A stretch of 24,344 bases of DNA from UBA2289 sp041677365 (GTDB lineage Bacteria > Bacillota_I > Bacilli_A > Izemoplasmatales > Hujiaoplasmataceae), in NCBI GenBank assembly GCA_041677365.1, contig JBAYQC010000006.1:1-24344 (forward strand), in the 5' to 3' direction. The notes below the pieces were generated by a model that worked only from the letters and a program-made list of their open reading frames with translations, was not told the origin of the DNA and did not search any database. Below, one piece after another: positions 1 to 8,777 of this stretch. The position numbers were made by a program, and so were the translations under genes. Numbering within the stretch: the stretch's first letter is position 1; each line of letters starts with the position of its first letter.

Positions 1-21
1 GATCAAACTCTCCATAATTTT
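1..21 (-). rRNA. rrs: 16S rRNA gene, extreme 5' end (partial, cut by window edge)
   Basis: Read on the minus strand, the first bases give ATGGAGAGTTTGATC, the near-universal beginning of bacterial 16S rRNA that contains the 27F primer site. Only about 20 bases are inside the window; the rest lies to the left. A strong promoter and a leader of about 120 bases precede it, so this is the start of an rRNA operon transcribed in the same direction as rpoB-rpoC. The exact mature 5' end is approximate. Confidence 0.93.
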
Positions 22-142
22 ATTTATAGTTTGTTTTTTAGCTCATTATTTGTTTTCAAAAAAATTGGTTTGTTGTTTAGTTTGTTCTTCTTTATATGTT
101 TAGTTTTCAAAGACCGATAAGTTTTGCGTGATTTTCACACGC
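22..142 (-). other. rRNA operon leader
   Basis: This is the transcribed stretch between the predicted rRNA start site (near 142) and 16S. It begins with a short hairpin (GCGTG/CACGC, 126-142). It then carries GTCTTTGAAAACTAAAC on the minus strand (98-114), closely resembling the conserved leader motif before Bacillus rRNA genes that includes the boxA-like antitermination/processing region. The remainder is rich in CAAAC/AAACAA units and has little secondary structure. No coding sequence is seen. The boxA assignment is by resemblance only. Confidence 0.6.
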
Positions 143-148
143 TTAATC

Positions 149-177
149 ATTTTACCATAAGCAATAATGCATGTCAA
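149..177 (-). promoter_or_regulatory. rRNA operon promoter (sigma-A type)
   Basis: On the minus strand there is a perfect -35 TTGACA (172-177), a 17-bp spacer and -10 TAAAAT (149-154). The 50 bases upstream are extremely A/T-rich with A-tracts, as expected for an UP element. The predicted start is the G at about 142, giving a transcript that begins GCGUGU. Initiation with G is typical of Bacillus rRNA promoters, which respond to GTP level. Confidence 0.88.
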
Positions 178-230
178 CTATTTTATTCCTGTTTTTTTAA
201 CTTTTTTTTGATTCATTTTAAAAATTCGTT

Positions 231-250
231 TTTTTGCGGTTTTTTGCGGT
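231..250 (-). repeat. Two perfect tandem copies of a 10-bp unit
   Basis: The unit tttttgcggt occurs twice back to back on the plus strand (231-240 and 241-250). It lies between the rpoC 3' hairpin and the rRNA promoter. It is probably low-complexity drift in an AT-rich spacer, and no function is evident. Confidence 0.7.
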
Positions 251-262
251 TTTTCAGTAATA

Positions 263-296
263 TTTAGGCCGCAAAGTATTTGCTTTACGGCCTAAA
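263..296 (-). terminator. rpoC 3' hairpin, possible weak terminator
   Basis: Four bases after the rpoC stop codon the minus strand forms a 14-bp stem (arms 283-296 and 263-276) around a 6-base loop. One pair is G-U in the minus-strand RNA but would be A-C on the other strand, which supports the minus-strand reading. The following sequence TATTACTG lacks a proper U-tract. It may be a weak or factor-aided terminator, an mRNA-stabilising 3' hairpin, or a leaky boundary that lets rpoBC transcription reach the rRNA operon. Confidence 0.55.
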
Positions 297-300
297 AAAT

Positions 301-3300
301 TTACTCTTCAAAAGTCTCAAATAAATCTTCTTCTTCCTCAGGTTGTTCATAAGTAAATTCAATATCTCGTAAAATTCCAGTTCCCGCTGGAATCAATCCA
401 CCGATAATTACATTTTCTTTCAACCCAAGTAATGGATCTTTCTTTCCTCTAATCGCAGCGTCCGTTAAAACTCTAGTGGTTTCTTGGAACGAAGCGGCAG
501 AAAGGAATGAATCAGATTTTAAACTTGCTTTAGTAATACCGAGTAGTATCGGTCTTGCTACAGCTGGTTTTAATCCGGCTTGGAAAGCTTTTTTATTAGC
601 TTCGATAAATTGAGTAACAGAAATTTGACTTCCAGGTAATAAGTCTGTATCACCTTCTAGGATAACTGTCATTCTTCTAGACATCTGTCTAACGATAATT
701 TCAATATGTTTATCGGAAATATCTTCACCTTGGGCACGATATACTCTTTGCACCTCAGATAAGAAGTATTTTTGAACAGTTTCCATATCAGTTACTCTCA
801 ATAATTCTTTCGGATTAATTGTTCCGTCCGTTAATTGAGTTCCGGCTTTAACAAAATCCCCTTCAGAAACTCGAGGTTGAACATTAGAATTTGTTTCATA
901 ATGTTTTTCTTCGATATCATTTTTAATATAGATGATATATCTTTCTTCAACAGGTTCAATCTTAGTGACAGTTCCGCTGATTTCAGAAATTATTGATTTA
1001 AGTTTTGATTTTCTCGCTTCAAACAACTCTTGAACACGAGGCAAACCTTGGGTAATATCGTCTCCAGCAACACCACCGGTATGGAAGGTTCTCATGGTTA
1101 ACTGAGTACCAGGCTCACCAATAGATTGAGCTGCGATAATACCAACTGATTCTCCAACTTCAGCCTTAGAACCTGTAGCTAAGTTTTGTCCGTAACATTT
1201 ACGACAAATACCAACTTCAGCTGAGCAGGTAAGGGCAGTTCTGATTGGCGCAGATTTTATACCTGCATCTTGAACTGCTTTAGCTAGTTTTGGTGTGATA
1301 TATTCATTGCGTTTAATTAAAATTTGATTAGTTTCTGGATGTAAGATATCCTGAGCCGCGTATCTGCCAGAAAGTCTTTCCTCTAATGATTCAATAACTT
1401 TATGATCACGGTCTAAGATTTCTTCAACCCAGATGCCTTTGTCAGTTCCACAATCTTCAACAGAAATAACAACATCTTGACTAACGTCAACTAATCTTCT
1501 AGTTAAGTATCCTGATTCTGCCGTTTTTAGTGCGGTGTCGGTAGAACCCTTTCTCGCACCATGAGTTGAAATAAAGAACTCTGACATTGTTAAACCTTCT
1601 CTAAATGATGCTTTAATCGGTAATTCAATCGTATCCCCACTAGGGTTACTCATCAATCCACGCATACCGGCCAACTGAGTAAAGTTTGAGGCTTTACCTC
1701 TGGCTCCAGAGTCGCTCATCATAAAGATGTGGTTATCATTTTTCAATTCATTCAATAGTCCTTCTTGGATTTCTGCTTTGGCTTGATCCCATTCAGAGAT
1801 AACTAATTTTTTTCTTTCTTCATCAGTTAACATACCCATTTGGTATAATTCATGAACTTGATCAACCTTTTCATTATGTTTTCCAAGAACTTCTTGTTTT
1901 TTAGAATATACTTGAACATCAGAAGCTGCTACAGTAATACCGGCAATTGTTGAATATTTAAAGCCGATATTCTTCATTTTATCTAGCATTTTAGATGTTT
2001 CATTAATTTTGTATTTTTCAAAAATTTGCGCAATAATTAAACTTAAAAACTTACGTTTAAAAGGTGATACTAAAGGCATATCTTTGATAATTGCTGGAAT
2101 ATTTTCACCGGGTTTAATAAAGTATATTGAAGGTGTCTCCACAATTAAATTAGTTTCTGTAGGTTCATTAATATATGGGAAACTATCCGGTAAAATTTTA
2201 TTGAAAATTAGTTTTCCAGGAGTTGTTACTAAATAGTATGAAGTTAAACTCTTAGGAACACGTTTCATAAATGATAAGATGTTGTTTGACTGCATAAAAC
2301 CAACTTCATTATCAACTTCTTCATCAACGAAATCAGCTTTTGGAGTGATATGTGAATCAATCTTAAGCGCGATTCTTGAATGTAATGTGATGTATTCATT
2401 TTCTAAGGCCAACATAACTTCATCATAGTTAGAGAAATATGATCCTTCACCTAATTCTCCTGGTTTTTCCATGGTTAGGTAATAGTTACCTAAAACCATA
2501 TCCTGAGAAGGAGTAACAATTGGTTTTCCGTCTTTAGGCGCTAAGATATTGTTAGATGCAAGCATTAATACTCTCGCCTCTGCTTGAGCTTCTTCTGATA
2601 ATGGAACGTGAACAGCCATTTGGTCACCGTCAAAGTCAGCGTTGAAAGCTGGGGTTACAAGTGGATGCAGACGAATTGCTTTACCTTCTACTAGTTTAGG
2701 TTCAAATGCTTGAATACCCAATCTATGAAGCGTTGGGGCGCGGTTTAATAGTACCGGATGTTCTTTAATTACATCTTCTAAAACTGCCCATACTCTTTTA
2801 TCTAATTTTTCAATTAAATTCTTTGCGCTTTTTAAGTTTGACGTGATACCACGTTCAATCATCTCTTTAATAACAAAAGGTTTGAACAAAGTAACAGCCA
2901 TTTCTTTTGGAAGTCCACATTGATACATCTCTAAATCAGGTCCAACAACGATAACACTTCGACCAGAATAATCAACTCGTTTACCAAGTAAGTTTTGACG
3001 GAATCGTCCTTGTTTTCCTCGTAAAAGATCAGAAAGTGATTTTAATGGTCTGTTTCTTTCGACAACCATTTTTCTTCCGCGTTTCGAGTTGTCAATCAAA
3101 GCATCTACTGCTTCTTGTAACATCCGTTTTTCATTCTTAGTAATCAAGTGTGGCGCGTTTTGTTGGAATTGTTTTTCCAAACGTTTGTTACGGTTTAAAA
3201 TTCTTCTATAAAGGTCATTAAGGTCAGTTGTAGCGAATCTACCACCATCTAATTGCACCATTGGTCTTAAGTCAGGTGGGATAACTGGTAAAACATCCAT

Positions 3301-3978
3301 AACCATCCACTCTGGCTTATTATCACTGTTATTAAATGCTTCTACTACATTAAGACGTTTAACGATTTTATCACGTCTTTGTTTTGAAGCGGTTTTCAAT
3401 TCAACTCTAAGTCTTAGAGTTTCTTCATTTAAATCAATTTTTTGTAATAAATATTTAACTGCTTCAGCTCCGGTTAAGGCTTTGAAACGAGTTCCATATT
3501 CAAAATATTTTTCACTGTATTCTCTTTCTGACAGGATTTGTTTGAATTCTAAATCTGTGTCTCCAGGTTCAACAACGATATAAGAAGCTAAATATACGAC
3601 TTCTTCCAAATCTTTGCTTTTAATATCTAATAAAGTAGCGAGCCTAGAAGGAGAATTTCTTAAATACCAAGTATGAACTACAGGAGCTTTCAACTCGATA
3701 TGTCCCATTCTTTCTCTTCTTACTTTAGCTTCAGTTATTTCCACACCACAATTTGGACAAATTTTTCCAGGATGTGAACTCTTCTTGCTTTTGTTTGAAC
3801 AAGCACATTGATAATCCTTAGTTGGCCCAAAGATTCTTTCGCAGAATAAACCATCTTTTTCGGGTTTCAATGTACGGTAGTTAATAGTTTCGTGTTTGGT
3901 AACCTCTCCATAAGACCAAGATCTTATTTCTTCTGGAGATGCTAATCTTATTTTCAAATGTGAAAACTTTTGACTCAT
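301..3978 (-). CDS. rpoC: DNA-directed RNA polymerase subunit beta'
   Basis: This is the catalytic largest subunit of the core RNA polymerase in the cytoplasm, 1225 residues, close to the usual Firmicutes length (about 1200). The N-terminal zinc ribbon uses C58, C60, C74 and C77. The active-site motif NADFDGDQM is at 446-454, with the magnesium-binding aspartates 448, 450 and 452. The second zinc site is C843, C918, C925 and C928, and the trigger-loop sequence MRTFHTGG starts near 962. The C-terminus is acidic. The ATG start is set by a strong site (TAAGGAGG) that overlaps the rpoB stop codon 13 bases upstream, so it is probably translationally coupled to rpoB. A stable hairpin and then an rRNA operon follow. 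No frameshift or missing catalytic residue was seen. Confidence 0.99.
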   Translation of the reverse strand: MSQKFSHLKIRLASPEEIRSWSYGEVTKHETINYRTLKPEKDGLFCERIFGPTKDYQCACSNKSKKSSHPGKICPNCGVEITEAKVRRERMGHIELKAPVVHTWYLRNSPSRLATLLDIKSKDLEEVVYLASYIVVEPGDTDLEFKQILSEREYSEKYFEYGTRFKALTGAEAVKYLLQKIDLNEETLRLRVELKTASKQRRDKIVKRLNVVEAFNNSDNKPEWMVMDVLPVIPPDLRPMVQLDGGRFATTDLNDLYRRILNRNKRLEKQFQQNAPHLITKNEKRMLQEAVDALIDNSKRGRKMVVERNRPLKSLSDLLRGKQGRFRQNLLGKRVDYSGRSVIVVGPDLEMYQCGLPKEMAVTLFKPFVIKEMIERGITSNLKSAKNLIEKLDKRVWAVLEDVIKEHPVLLNRAPTLHRLGIQAFEPKLVEGKAIRLHPLVTPAFNADFDGDQMAVHVPLSEEAQAEARVLMLASNNILAPKDGKPIVTPSQDMVLGNYYLTMEKPGELGEGSYFSNYDEVMLALENEYITLHSRIALKIDSHITPKADFVDEEVDNEVGFMQSNNILSFMKRVPKSLTSYYLVTTPGKLIFNKILPDSFPYINEPTETNLIVETPSIYFIKPGENIPAIIKDMPLVSPFKRKFLSLIIAQIFEKYKINETSKMLDKMKNIGFKYSTIAGITVAASDVQVYSKKQEVLGKHNEKVDQVHELYQMGMLTDEERKKLVISEWDQAKAEIQEGLLNELKNDNHIFMMSDSGARGKASNFTQLAGMRGLMSNPSGDTIELPIKASFREGLTMSEFFISTHGARKGSTDTALKTAESGYLTRRLVDVSQDVVISVEDCGTDKGIWVEEILDRDHKVIESLEERLSGRYAAQDILHPETNQILIKRNEYITPKLAKAVQDAGIKSAPIRTALTCSAEVGICRKCYGQNLATGSKAEVGESVGIIAAQSIGEPGTQLTMRTFHTGGVAGDDITQGLPRVQELFEARKSKLKSIISEISGTVTKIEPVEERYIIYIKNDIEEKHYETNSNVQPRVSEGDFVKAGTQLTDGTINPKELLRVTDMETVQKYFLSEVQRVYRAQGEDISDKHIEIIVRQMSRRMTVILEGDTDLLPGSQISVTQFIEANKKAFQAGLKPAVARPILLGITKASLKSDSFLSAASFQETTRVLTDAAIRGKKDPLLGLKENVIIGGLIPAGTGILRDIEFTYEQPEEEEDLFETFEE

Positions 3979-3991
3979 CTAATTTTCCTCC

Positions 3992-6900
3992 TTACGATTG
4001 AAATCCAAATTTAGCAATATAATCTTCCTCTTTGTCAACTAAGCTCTTATCTACTTCGTTAGCTCCGGTATCCTTATTAATCAATTCAACATAGATACCT
4101 AAAGAACGTAGTTCCCGAGTTAGAACTCGGAATGATTCTGGTAATAATGGTGATGGTATTGGTTGTCCATCGGTAATAGCTTTAAACACCTTATTTCTTC
4201 CGATAATATCATCAGACTTAACGGTAAGCATTTCTTGAAGTGTGTAAGCAGCACCATAAGCTTCCAATGCCCAAACTTCCATTTCCCCGAATCTTTGTCC
4301 ACCATTTTGAGCTTTACCGCCCATTGGTTGTTGGGTAACCAAAGTATATGGACCAACGCTACGAGCATGCAATTTGTCATCAACCATATGGTCAAGTTTA
4401 ATCATATACATTACTCCAACACTAATCCGATTATCAAATTTTCTACCTGTACGGCCATCATACAATGTATATTTACCGTCTACAGGCATTCTTGCTTCAT
4501 TCATAATCTCATCGAGGTCGCTTTGTTCAACACCGTCAAATACTGGTGTTGCAACATGGATTCCTAATTGTTTAGCAGCCATACCTAAGTGGATTTCCAA
4601 TACCTGACCGATGTTCATACGTGATGGAACCCCTTGTGGATTCAACATGATATCTACCGGTGTACCATCTTCTAAGTAAGGCATATCTTCCTGTGGTAAT
4701 ATTTTAGAAATAACCCCTTTGTTACCATGTCTACCAGCCATTTTATCACCCTCAGAAATTTTTCTTTTCTGAACGATATAAACTCTGACTGACATGTTAA
4801 CCCCTAGACTAAGTTCATCTTTTCCTCTTTCGAAAACTTGAACCGAACGAACAATTCCGCCACCACCGTGAGGAACTTTAAGCGAAGTATCTCTAACTTC
4901 ACGAGATTTTTCACCAAAAATCGCTAATAATAATTTTTCTTCTGGAGAAGGATCAGTTTGACCTTTAGGAGTAACTTTACCTACTAAAATGTCGCCTTCT
5001 TTAACTTCGGTACCAGGAATGATAATTCCGTTAGCATCTAAGTATCTTCTTCCTTCTTCACCAACATTAGGAATTTCTCTAGTAATTTCTTCCTTACCTA
5101 ATTTGGTATCTCTAGCTTCAACCTCATATTTTTCAATATGAATTGAAGTATAAACATCGTCTTGAACTAATCTTTCATTCATGATGACAGCATCTTCATA
5201 GTTATATCCATCCCAAGTCATGAAGGCAACAACTACATTACGTCCAATTGCTAACTCACCTTGATCCATGGATGGTCCATCGGCGATAATATCACCTTTA
5301 GAAACCTCTTCGCCAACACCCACTATAGGCGTTTGATTAATACAAGTACCTTGATTAGATCTTTGGAATTTTAAAAGTTCATGTCTTTCTAATTCACCGT
5401 TAAATGTACGTATTCTAATTTCTTTACCGTCAACATACTCAATCACTCCAGAATTTCTCGCAATTAATGCTGTTCCTGAATCTTGAGCAACTCGGTGTTC
5501 AATACCAGTTCCTACGTATGGAGCTTCAGCTTTTAATAACGGAATCGCTTGACGTTGCATGTTAGCACCCATTAAAGCTCTATTAGCATCATCATGCTCT
5601 AAGAAAGGAATTGAGGCAGTTGAGACTGATACAATTTGTTTTGGTGAAACGTCAATATAGTCACAGTCTTTTCTGTCAAAAATTTTAGTTTCGCCATTTA
5701 AACGAGCGACAACACGGTTTTCTTTAATAGTCATATCATCATTTAACACAGCGTTTGCTTGGGCGATAACGAAATCGCGCTCTTCATCTGCGGTTAAGTA
5801 ATGTACTTCATCGGTAACTCTAAAGGTATCTTTATCTATTTTTATGTATGGTGTTTCAATAAACCCGTACTTATTCACCTTAACATAACAAGCCAATGAG
5901 TTAATCAAACCGATATTTTGACCTTCTGGTGTTTCAATCGGACAAATTCTACCATAATGGCTTTGATGAACGTCACGAACCTCGAAACCAGCACGATCTC
6001 TAGTAAGACCACCAGGTCCTAGAGCTGAGATTCTTCTTTTATGAGTTAATTCATCTAAAGGATTGGTTTGTTGCATAAACTGTGATAACTGAGAGCTACC
6101 GAAAAACTCTTTGATTGAAGATGTCAACGGTCTAATATTAATTAAGTTTTGCGGTGTAATTGTTTTTGGATCTTTAGTTGAGATTCTATCTTTAACATTT
6201 TTTTCCATCTTCGCTAAGCCGATACGGAATTGATTTTTTAACAATTCACCAATCAAGCGTAAACGACGATTACCTAAATGGTCGATATCATCCATATTAC
6301 CTACGCCATTGAAAAGTTGTAAGTAATAAGAAATACTAGCTAAGATATCTGAAGTTGTAATATGCAATGCAATCTCTTCAGAATTATTTCCAATTAATTT
6401 TAATTTTTTAACTTCGCCTGAGTCATCTTTAACTTCAATAAATAAGACTTCAATAAAAGTGTTCCTAACAACTTTTTGAACAAACATTTCATTTTCATTA
6501 TCAGGTGCAATTTCATTACGATTTTCTCTATCAATGATTTGCTTAAGTTCTTTTTCCATTTCTTTATCGAAAACAACTCTTTGAATCATCGCTTTACGAT
6601 TAGCTTTTAACAAATCTAAAGTTTCATAATTAAAAACTGTATTTTTAGCAAGAACCACTTCTCCAGTTTCAGGATCAACTAAATCCTTGGATAACTTAAC
6701 GATAACACCCTTGTCTAATAGCGATTTAACGCGATTTACCACATCTAACTTCTGATTAAATTTAAAGCGTCCTACATCTGCTAAATCATAGCGTTTTTCA
6801 TCGTACAATCTACTGACAAAAAACTCTCTAGCACCTTCAGTAGTTGCTGTTTCTCCTGAACGCATTTTAGCATAAACTTCTTTAATCGCTTCATCTGAGT

Positions 6901-7618
6901 TTAATGTTAAATCTTTTTCGAAGGTATTTTCTAAGTGTTCATGTTCTCCGAATATATCAATAATTTGTTTTTTAGTTGAAAAACCAAGAGCTTTAATCAA
7001 CGTCGAAAGATAGATCTTTTTGGATCTATCGATTTTTGCAAATAGCGTATCTTTTGCATTCATCTCAAATTCAAGCCACGCTCCACGAGTCGGAATAACT
7101 TGGCCGAGATATTCTCGATGTAAGGTTTTTTTATCAATTTCTTCAGAGAAAAATACTCCGGAAGATCTAACGATCTGAGTTACAATAACTCTTTCAGAAC
7201 CATTAATAATAAAAGTTCCTGTAGGTGTCATCATTGGAATATCACCCATGAAAATTTTATTTTCAATGATATGACCTTCAGTAATTACCTCTTCAGATTT
7301 ACTGTCAATAAGTTTATTGTTCTTTAGGCGAACATTAACTTTTAAAGGTCGGGAGTAGTTTAAATCTTTCTCTTTACATTCTTGAACAGAATATTTTGCA
7401 GGTTCGAGTTCAAAATCACCAAAATAAAGCTCAACACTTCCGTTTAAGTCAGTTATCGGCGAAATATCCTCAAACAGTTCTTTAAGACCGGATTCGATAA
7501 ACCAATCAAAAGACTCCGTCTGGACTTCAATCAAATTAGGTAAATCTACATTTGACTTAACCCGAGAATAATTTCTTCTTTCTCTTTTTTTACCATACTT
7601 GACGGTTTTGTAGTTCAC
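3992..7618 (-). CDS. rpoB: DNA-directed RNA polymerase subunit beta
   Basis: This is the second-largest RNA polymerase core subunit (1208 residues), which forms the catalytic cleft with beta'. The conserved fork and rifampicin-pocket region (about 506-540) is recognisable: GSSQLSQFM, then QQTNPLDELTHKRRIS, then ALGPGG. The later GDKMAGRHGNKG and NPQGVPSRMNIGQ segments, typical of the active-centre and C-terminal parts, are intact. Translation starts at GTG (7616-7618) with AGGTGAT just upstream. The gene has its own consensus promoter next to the rsmC stop codon and is followed after 13 bases by rpoC. Position 516 is Gln, where E. coli and B. subtilis have Asp in the rifampicin pocket. His526 and Ser531 are conserved. 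Confidence 0.99.
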   Translation of the reverse strand: MNYKTVKYGKKRERRNYSRVKSNVDLPNLIEVQTESFDWFIESGLKELFEDISPITDLNGSVELYFGDFELEPAKYSVQECKEKDLNYSRPLKVNVRLKNNKLIDSKSEEVITEGHIIENKIFMGDIPMMTPTGTFIINGSERVIVTQIVRSSGVFFSEEIDKKTLHREYLGQVIPTRGAWLEFEMNAKDTLFAKIDRSKKIYLSTLIKALGFSTKKQIIDIFGEHEHLENTFEKDLTLNSDEAIKEVYAKMRSGETATTEGAREFFVSRLYDEKRYDLADVGRFKFNQKLDVVNRVKSLLDKGVIVKLSKDLVDPETGEVVLAKNTVFNYETLDLLKANRKAMIQRVVFDKEMEKELKQIIDRENRNEIAPDNENEMFVQKVVRNTFIEVLFIEVKDDSGEVKKLKLIGNNSEEIALHITTSDILASISYYLQLFNGVGNMDDIDHLGNRRLRLIGELLKNQFRIGLAKMEKNVKDRISTKDPKTITPQNLINIRPLTSSIKEFFGSSQLSQFMQQTNPLDELTHKRRISALGPGGLTRDRAGFEVRDVHQSHYGRICPIETPEGQNIGLINSLACYVKVNKYGFIETPYIKIDKDTFRVTDEVHYLTADEERDFVIAQANAVLNDDMTIKENRVVARLNGETKIFDRKDCDYIDVSPKQIVSVSTASIPFLEHDDANRALMGANMQRQAIPLLKAEAPYVGTGIEHRVAQDSGTALIARNSGVIEYVDGKEIRIRTFNGELERHELLKFQRSNQGTCINQTPIVGVGEEVSKGDIIADGPSMDQGELAIGRNVVVAFMTWDGYNYEDAVIMNERLVQDDVYTSIHIEKYEVEARDTKLGKEEITREIPNVGEEGRRYLDANGIIIPGTEVKEGDILVGKVTPKGQTDPSPEEKLLLAIFGEKSREVRDTSLKVPHGGGGIVRSVQVFERGKDELSLGVNMSVRVYIVQKRKISEGDKMAGRHGNKGVISKILPQEDMPYLEDGTPVDIMLNPQGVPSRMNIGQVLEIHLGMAAKQLGIHVATPVFDGVEQSDLDEIMNEARMPVDGKYTLYDGRTGRKFDNRISVGVMYMIKLDHMVDDKLHARSVGPYTLVTQQPMGGKAQNGGQRFGEMEVWALEAYGAAYTLQEMLTVKSDDIIGRNKVFKAITDGQPIPSPLLPESFRVLTRELRSLGIYVELINKDTGANEVDKSLVDKEEDYIAKFGFQS

Positions 7619-7673
7619 ACAATCACCTCATACCTTAGATTTTGTTGCAATATAATTTTTCAAAAAAAACACA

Positions 7674-7697
7674 AAAATGCGCATTCTATCGCATTTT
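7674..7697 (-). terminator. Hairpin with U-rich tail between rsmC and rpoB
   Basis: The minus strand forms an 8-bp stem AAAATGCG/CGCATTTT with an 8-base loop, followed by TGTG and a run of eight T (7662-7669). The left arm (7690-7697) straddles the predicted start site of the rpoB promoter. Full pairing is therefore possible mainly in transcripts arriving from rsmC, which suggests a terminator for upstream readthrough that spares rpoBC initiation. Confidence 0.55.
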
Positions 7698-7700
7698 AAT

Positions 7701-7729
7701 ATTTTAACACAAATGGGCAAGACAGTCAA
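7701..7729 (-). promoter_or_regulatory. rpoBC promoter
   Basis: On the minus strand, -35 TTGACT (7724-7729), a 17-bp spacer and -10 TAAAAT (7701-7706) match the sigma-A consensus closely. The -35 box directly abuts the rsmC stop codon (7730-7732). The predicted start is near 7694, leaving a 5' leader of about 75 bases before the rpoB GTG. Confidence 0.85.
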
Positions 7730-8320
7730 TTATTTTCTACATTTAATCACATAATAACCGCTTTTTTTATTAATCGTCTCAACCTGCGCAAAAATCTCTT
7801 TGCATTTCTTCAGCGCAGAAGCAGCTCCATGTTTCTTGTTAATGACAAAAATAAATTGTCCGTTTGCTTCTAAATGAAGGTAAGAATCTGTAAAAAAGCG
7901 ATACACTACTGCTTTTCCTGCCCTTATCGGTGGATTAGTTAAGATTAAATCGTATTTGTCTTTTATCTGACTAAATCCATCACTTGAGAAAATATTAGTT
8001 TGAACTTGGTTTTGATCGGAATTTTTCTTAGTTAATATCAGCGCTCTTTCATTAACGTCTACCATATCAACATTGCTATCTTTGTTAAAACTCTTATAAG
8101 TAGTTCCAATCGGTCCATACCCGCAACCTAAGTCAAGCATTTTTTTAGCTGATATATCTAGAACCGATTCAATTAAGAGTCTTGAACCAAAATCAAGTCC
8201 TTGTTTAGAAAACACTCCGTGATCAGTAATAAAGCGAAAAGACCGATCTTTAATCTTGATGAAGATCAGTTTTTCCGCTGATTTAGTTTGATTATTTTCT
8301 TTTGAATAATAATGTGGCAT
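7730..8320 (-). CDS. RsmC/YbxB-like class I SAM-dependent methyltransferase (probable 16S rRNA guanine N2-methyltransferase)
   Basis: This 196-residue protein matches the single-domain form of the RsmC/methyltransferase small family, known in B. subtilis as YbxB. The SAM-binding motif I, DLGCGYGPIG, is central. The catalytic NPPIRAG loop (N-P-P-[FI]) is characteristic of enzymes that methylate the exocyclic amine of guanine in rRNA. The gene lies between rplL and rpoB exactly as ybxB does in Bacillus, which strengthens the assignment. The start is ATG with a modest GAGGG site 5 bases upstream. It sits downstream of a terminator-like hairpin after rplL, so it is probably transcribed at a lower level than the ribosomal genes. 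The substrate nucleotide cannot be read from the sequence. Confidence 0.88.
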   Translation of the reverse strand: MPHYYSKENNQTKSAEKLIFIKIKDRSFRFITDHGVFSKQGLDFGSRLLIESVLDISAKKMLDLGCGYGPIGTTYKSFNKDSNVDMVDVNERALILTKKNSDQNQVQTNIFSSDGFSQIKDKYDLILTNPPIRAGKAVVYRFFTDSYLHLEANGQFIFVINKKHGAASALKKCKEIFAQVETINKKSGYYVIKCRK

Positions 8321-8343
8321 TCTTCCCTCATTTAAAAGACTAA

Positions 8344-8366
8344 AAACCTGAGATATTCTCAGGTTT
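8344..8366 (-). terminator. Terminator after rplL
   Basis: The minus-strand stem AAACCTGAGA/TCTCAGGTTT (10 bp, 3-base loop) is followed by TT-A-GTC-TTTT. It lies between the rplL stop and the rsmC start. The tail is interrupted, so partial readthrough into rsmC is likely; no separate promoter for rsmC is apparent. Confidence 0.75.
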
Positions 8367-8384
8367 ATAATTCTTTTCTAACAA

Positions 8385-8765
8385 TTATTTTAATTCTACT
8401 TTAGCTCCAGCTGCAGTTAATTTTTCAGCAAGTTCTTTTGCTTCTGCTTCTTTAACTTTTTCTTTTACTGCAACAGGTGCAGAGTCAGTCATTTTCTTAG
8501 CGTCGATTAGACCTAATCCAGTAACTTCTCTAATTACTTTGATAACGCCAACTTTTGAAGTACCAACGTCAACTAACATAACGTCAAATTCTTTTGGACC
8601 TTCATCAACAGCTTCGTCAGCTGATTGAGCAACAGCTGGACCAGCAGCTACTGCAGTTGGATCGATACCAAATTCTTCTTTCATCGCATCGATAAGTTCT
8701 TTAATTTCTAAAATATTCATTTCTTTTAATGATTCAATAAAATCTTTAGCATTAATTTTTGCCAT
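8385..8765 (-). CDS. rplL: 50S ribosomal protein L7/L12
   Basis: This is the stalk protein of the large ribosomal subunit that recruits translation GTPases, 126 residues. The N-terminal dimerisation helix (about 1-35) is followed by an Ala-rich hinge (about 36-55) and the typical C-terminal domain. That domain contains EFDVMLVDVG, KVGVIKVIREVTGLGL and the final helix, ending in KVELK. The start ATG follows AGGAGG by 7 bases, and this ribosome-binding site overlaps the rplJ stop codon. It is co-transcribed with rplJ under the L10 leader, and the hairpin immediately downstream ends most transcripts. Confidence 0.98.
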   Translation of the reverse strand: MAKINAKDFIESLKEMNILEIKELIDAMKEEFGIDPTAVAAGPAVAQSADEAVDEGPKEFDVMLVDVGTSKVGVIKVIREVTGLGLIDAKKMTDSAPVAVKEKVKEAEAKELAEKLTAAGAKVELK

Positions 8766-8777
8766 GGTTTTTTCCTC

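Noticed and set aside
4163..4607. Open frames on the plus strand inside rpoB
   Set aside because: They lie opposite the highly conserved C-terminal part of rpoB, have no ribosome-binding site or promoter, and their translations show no recognisable domain. They are shadows of rpoB.
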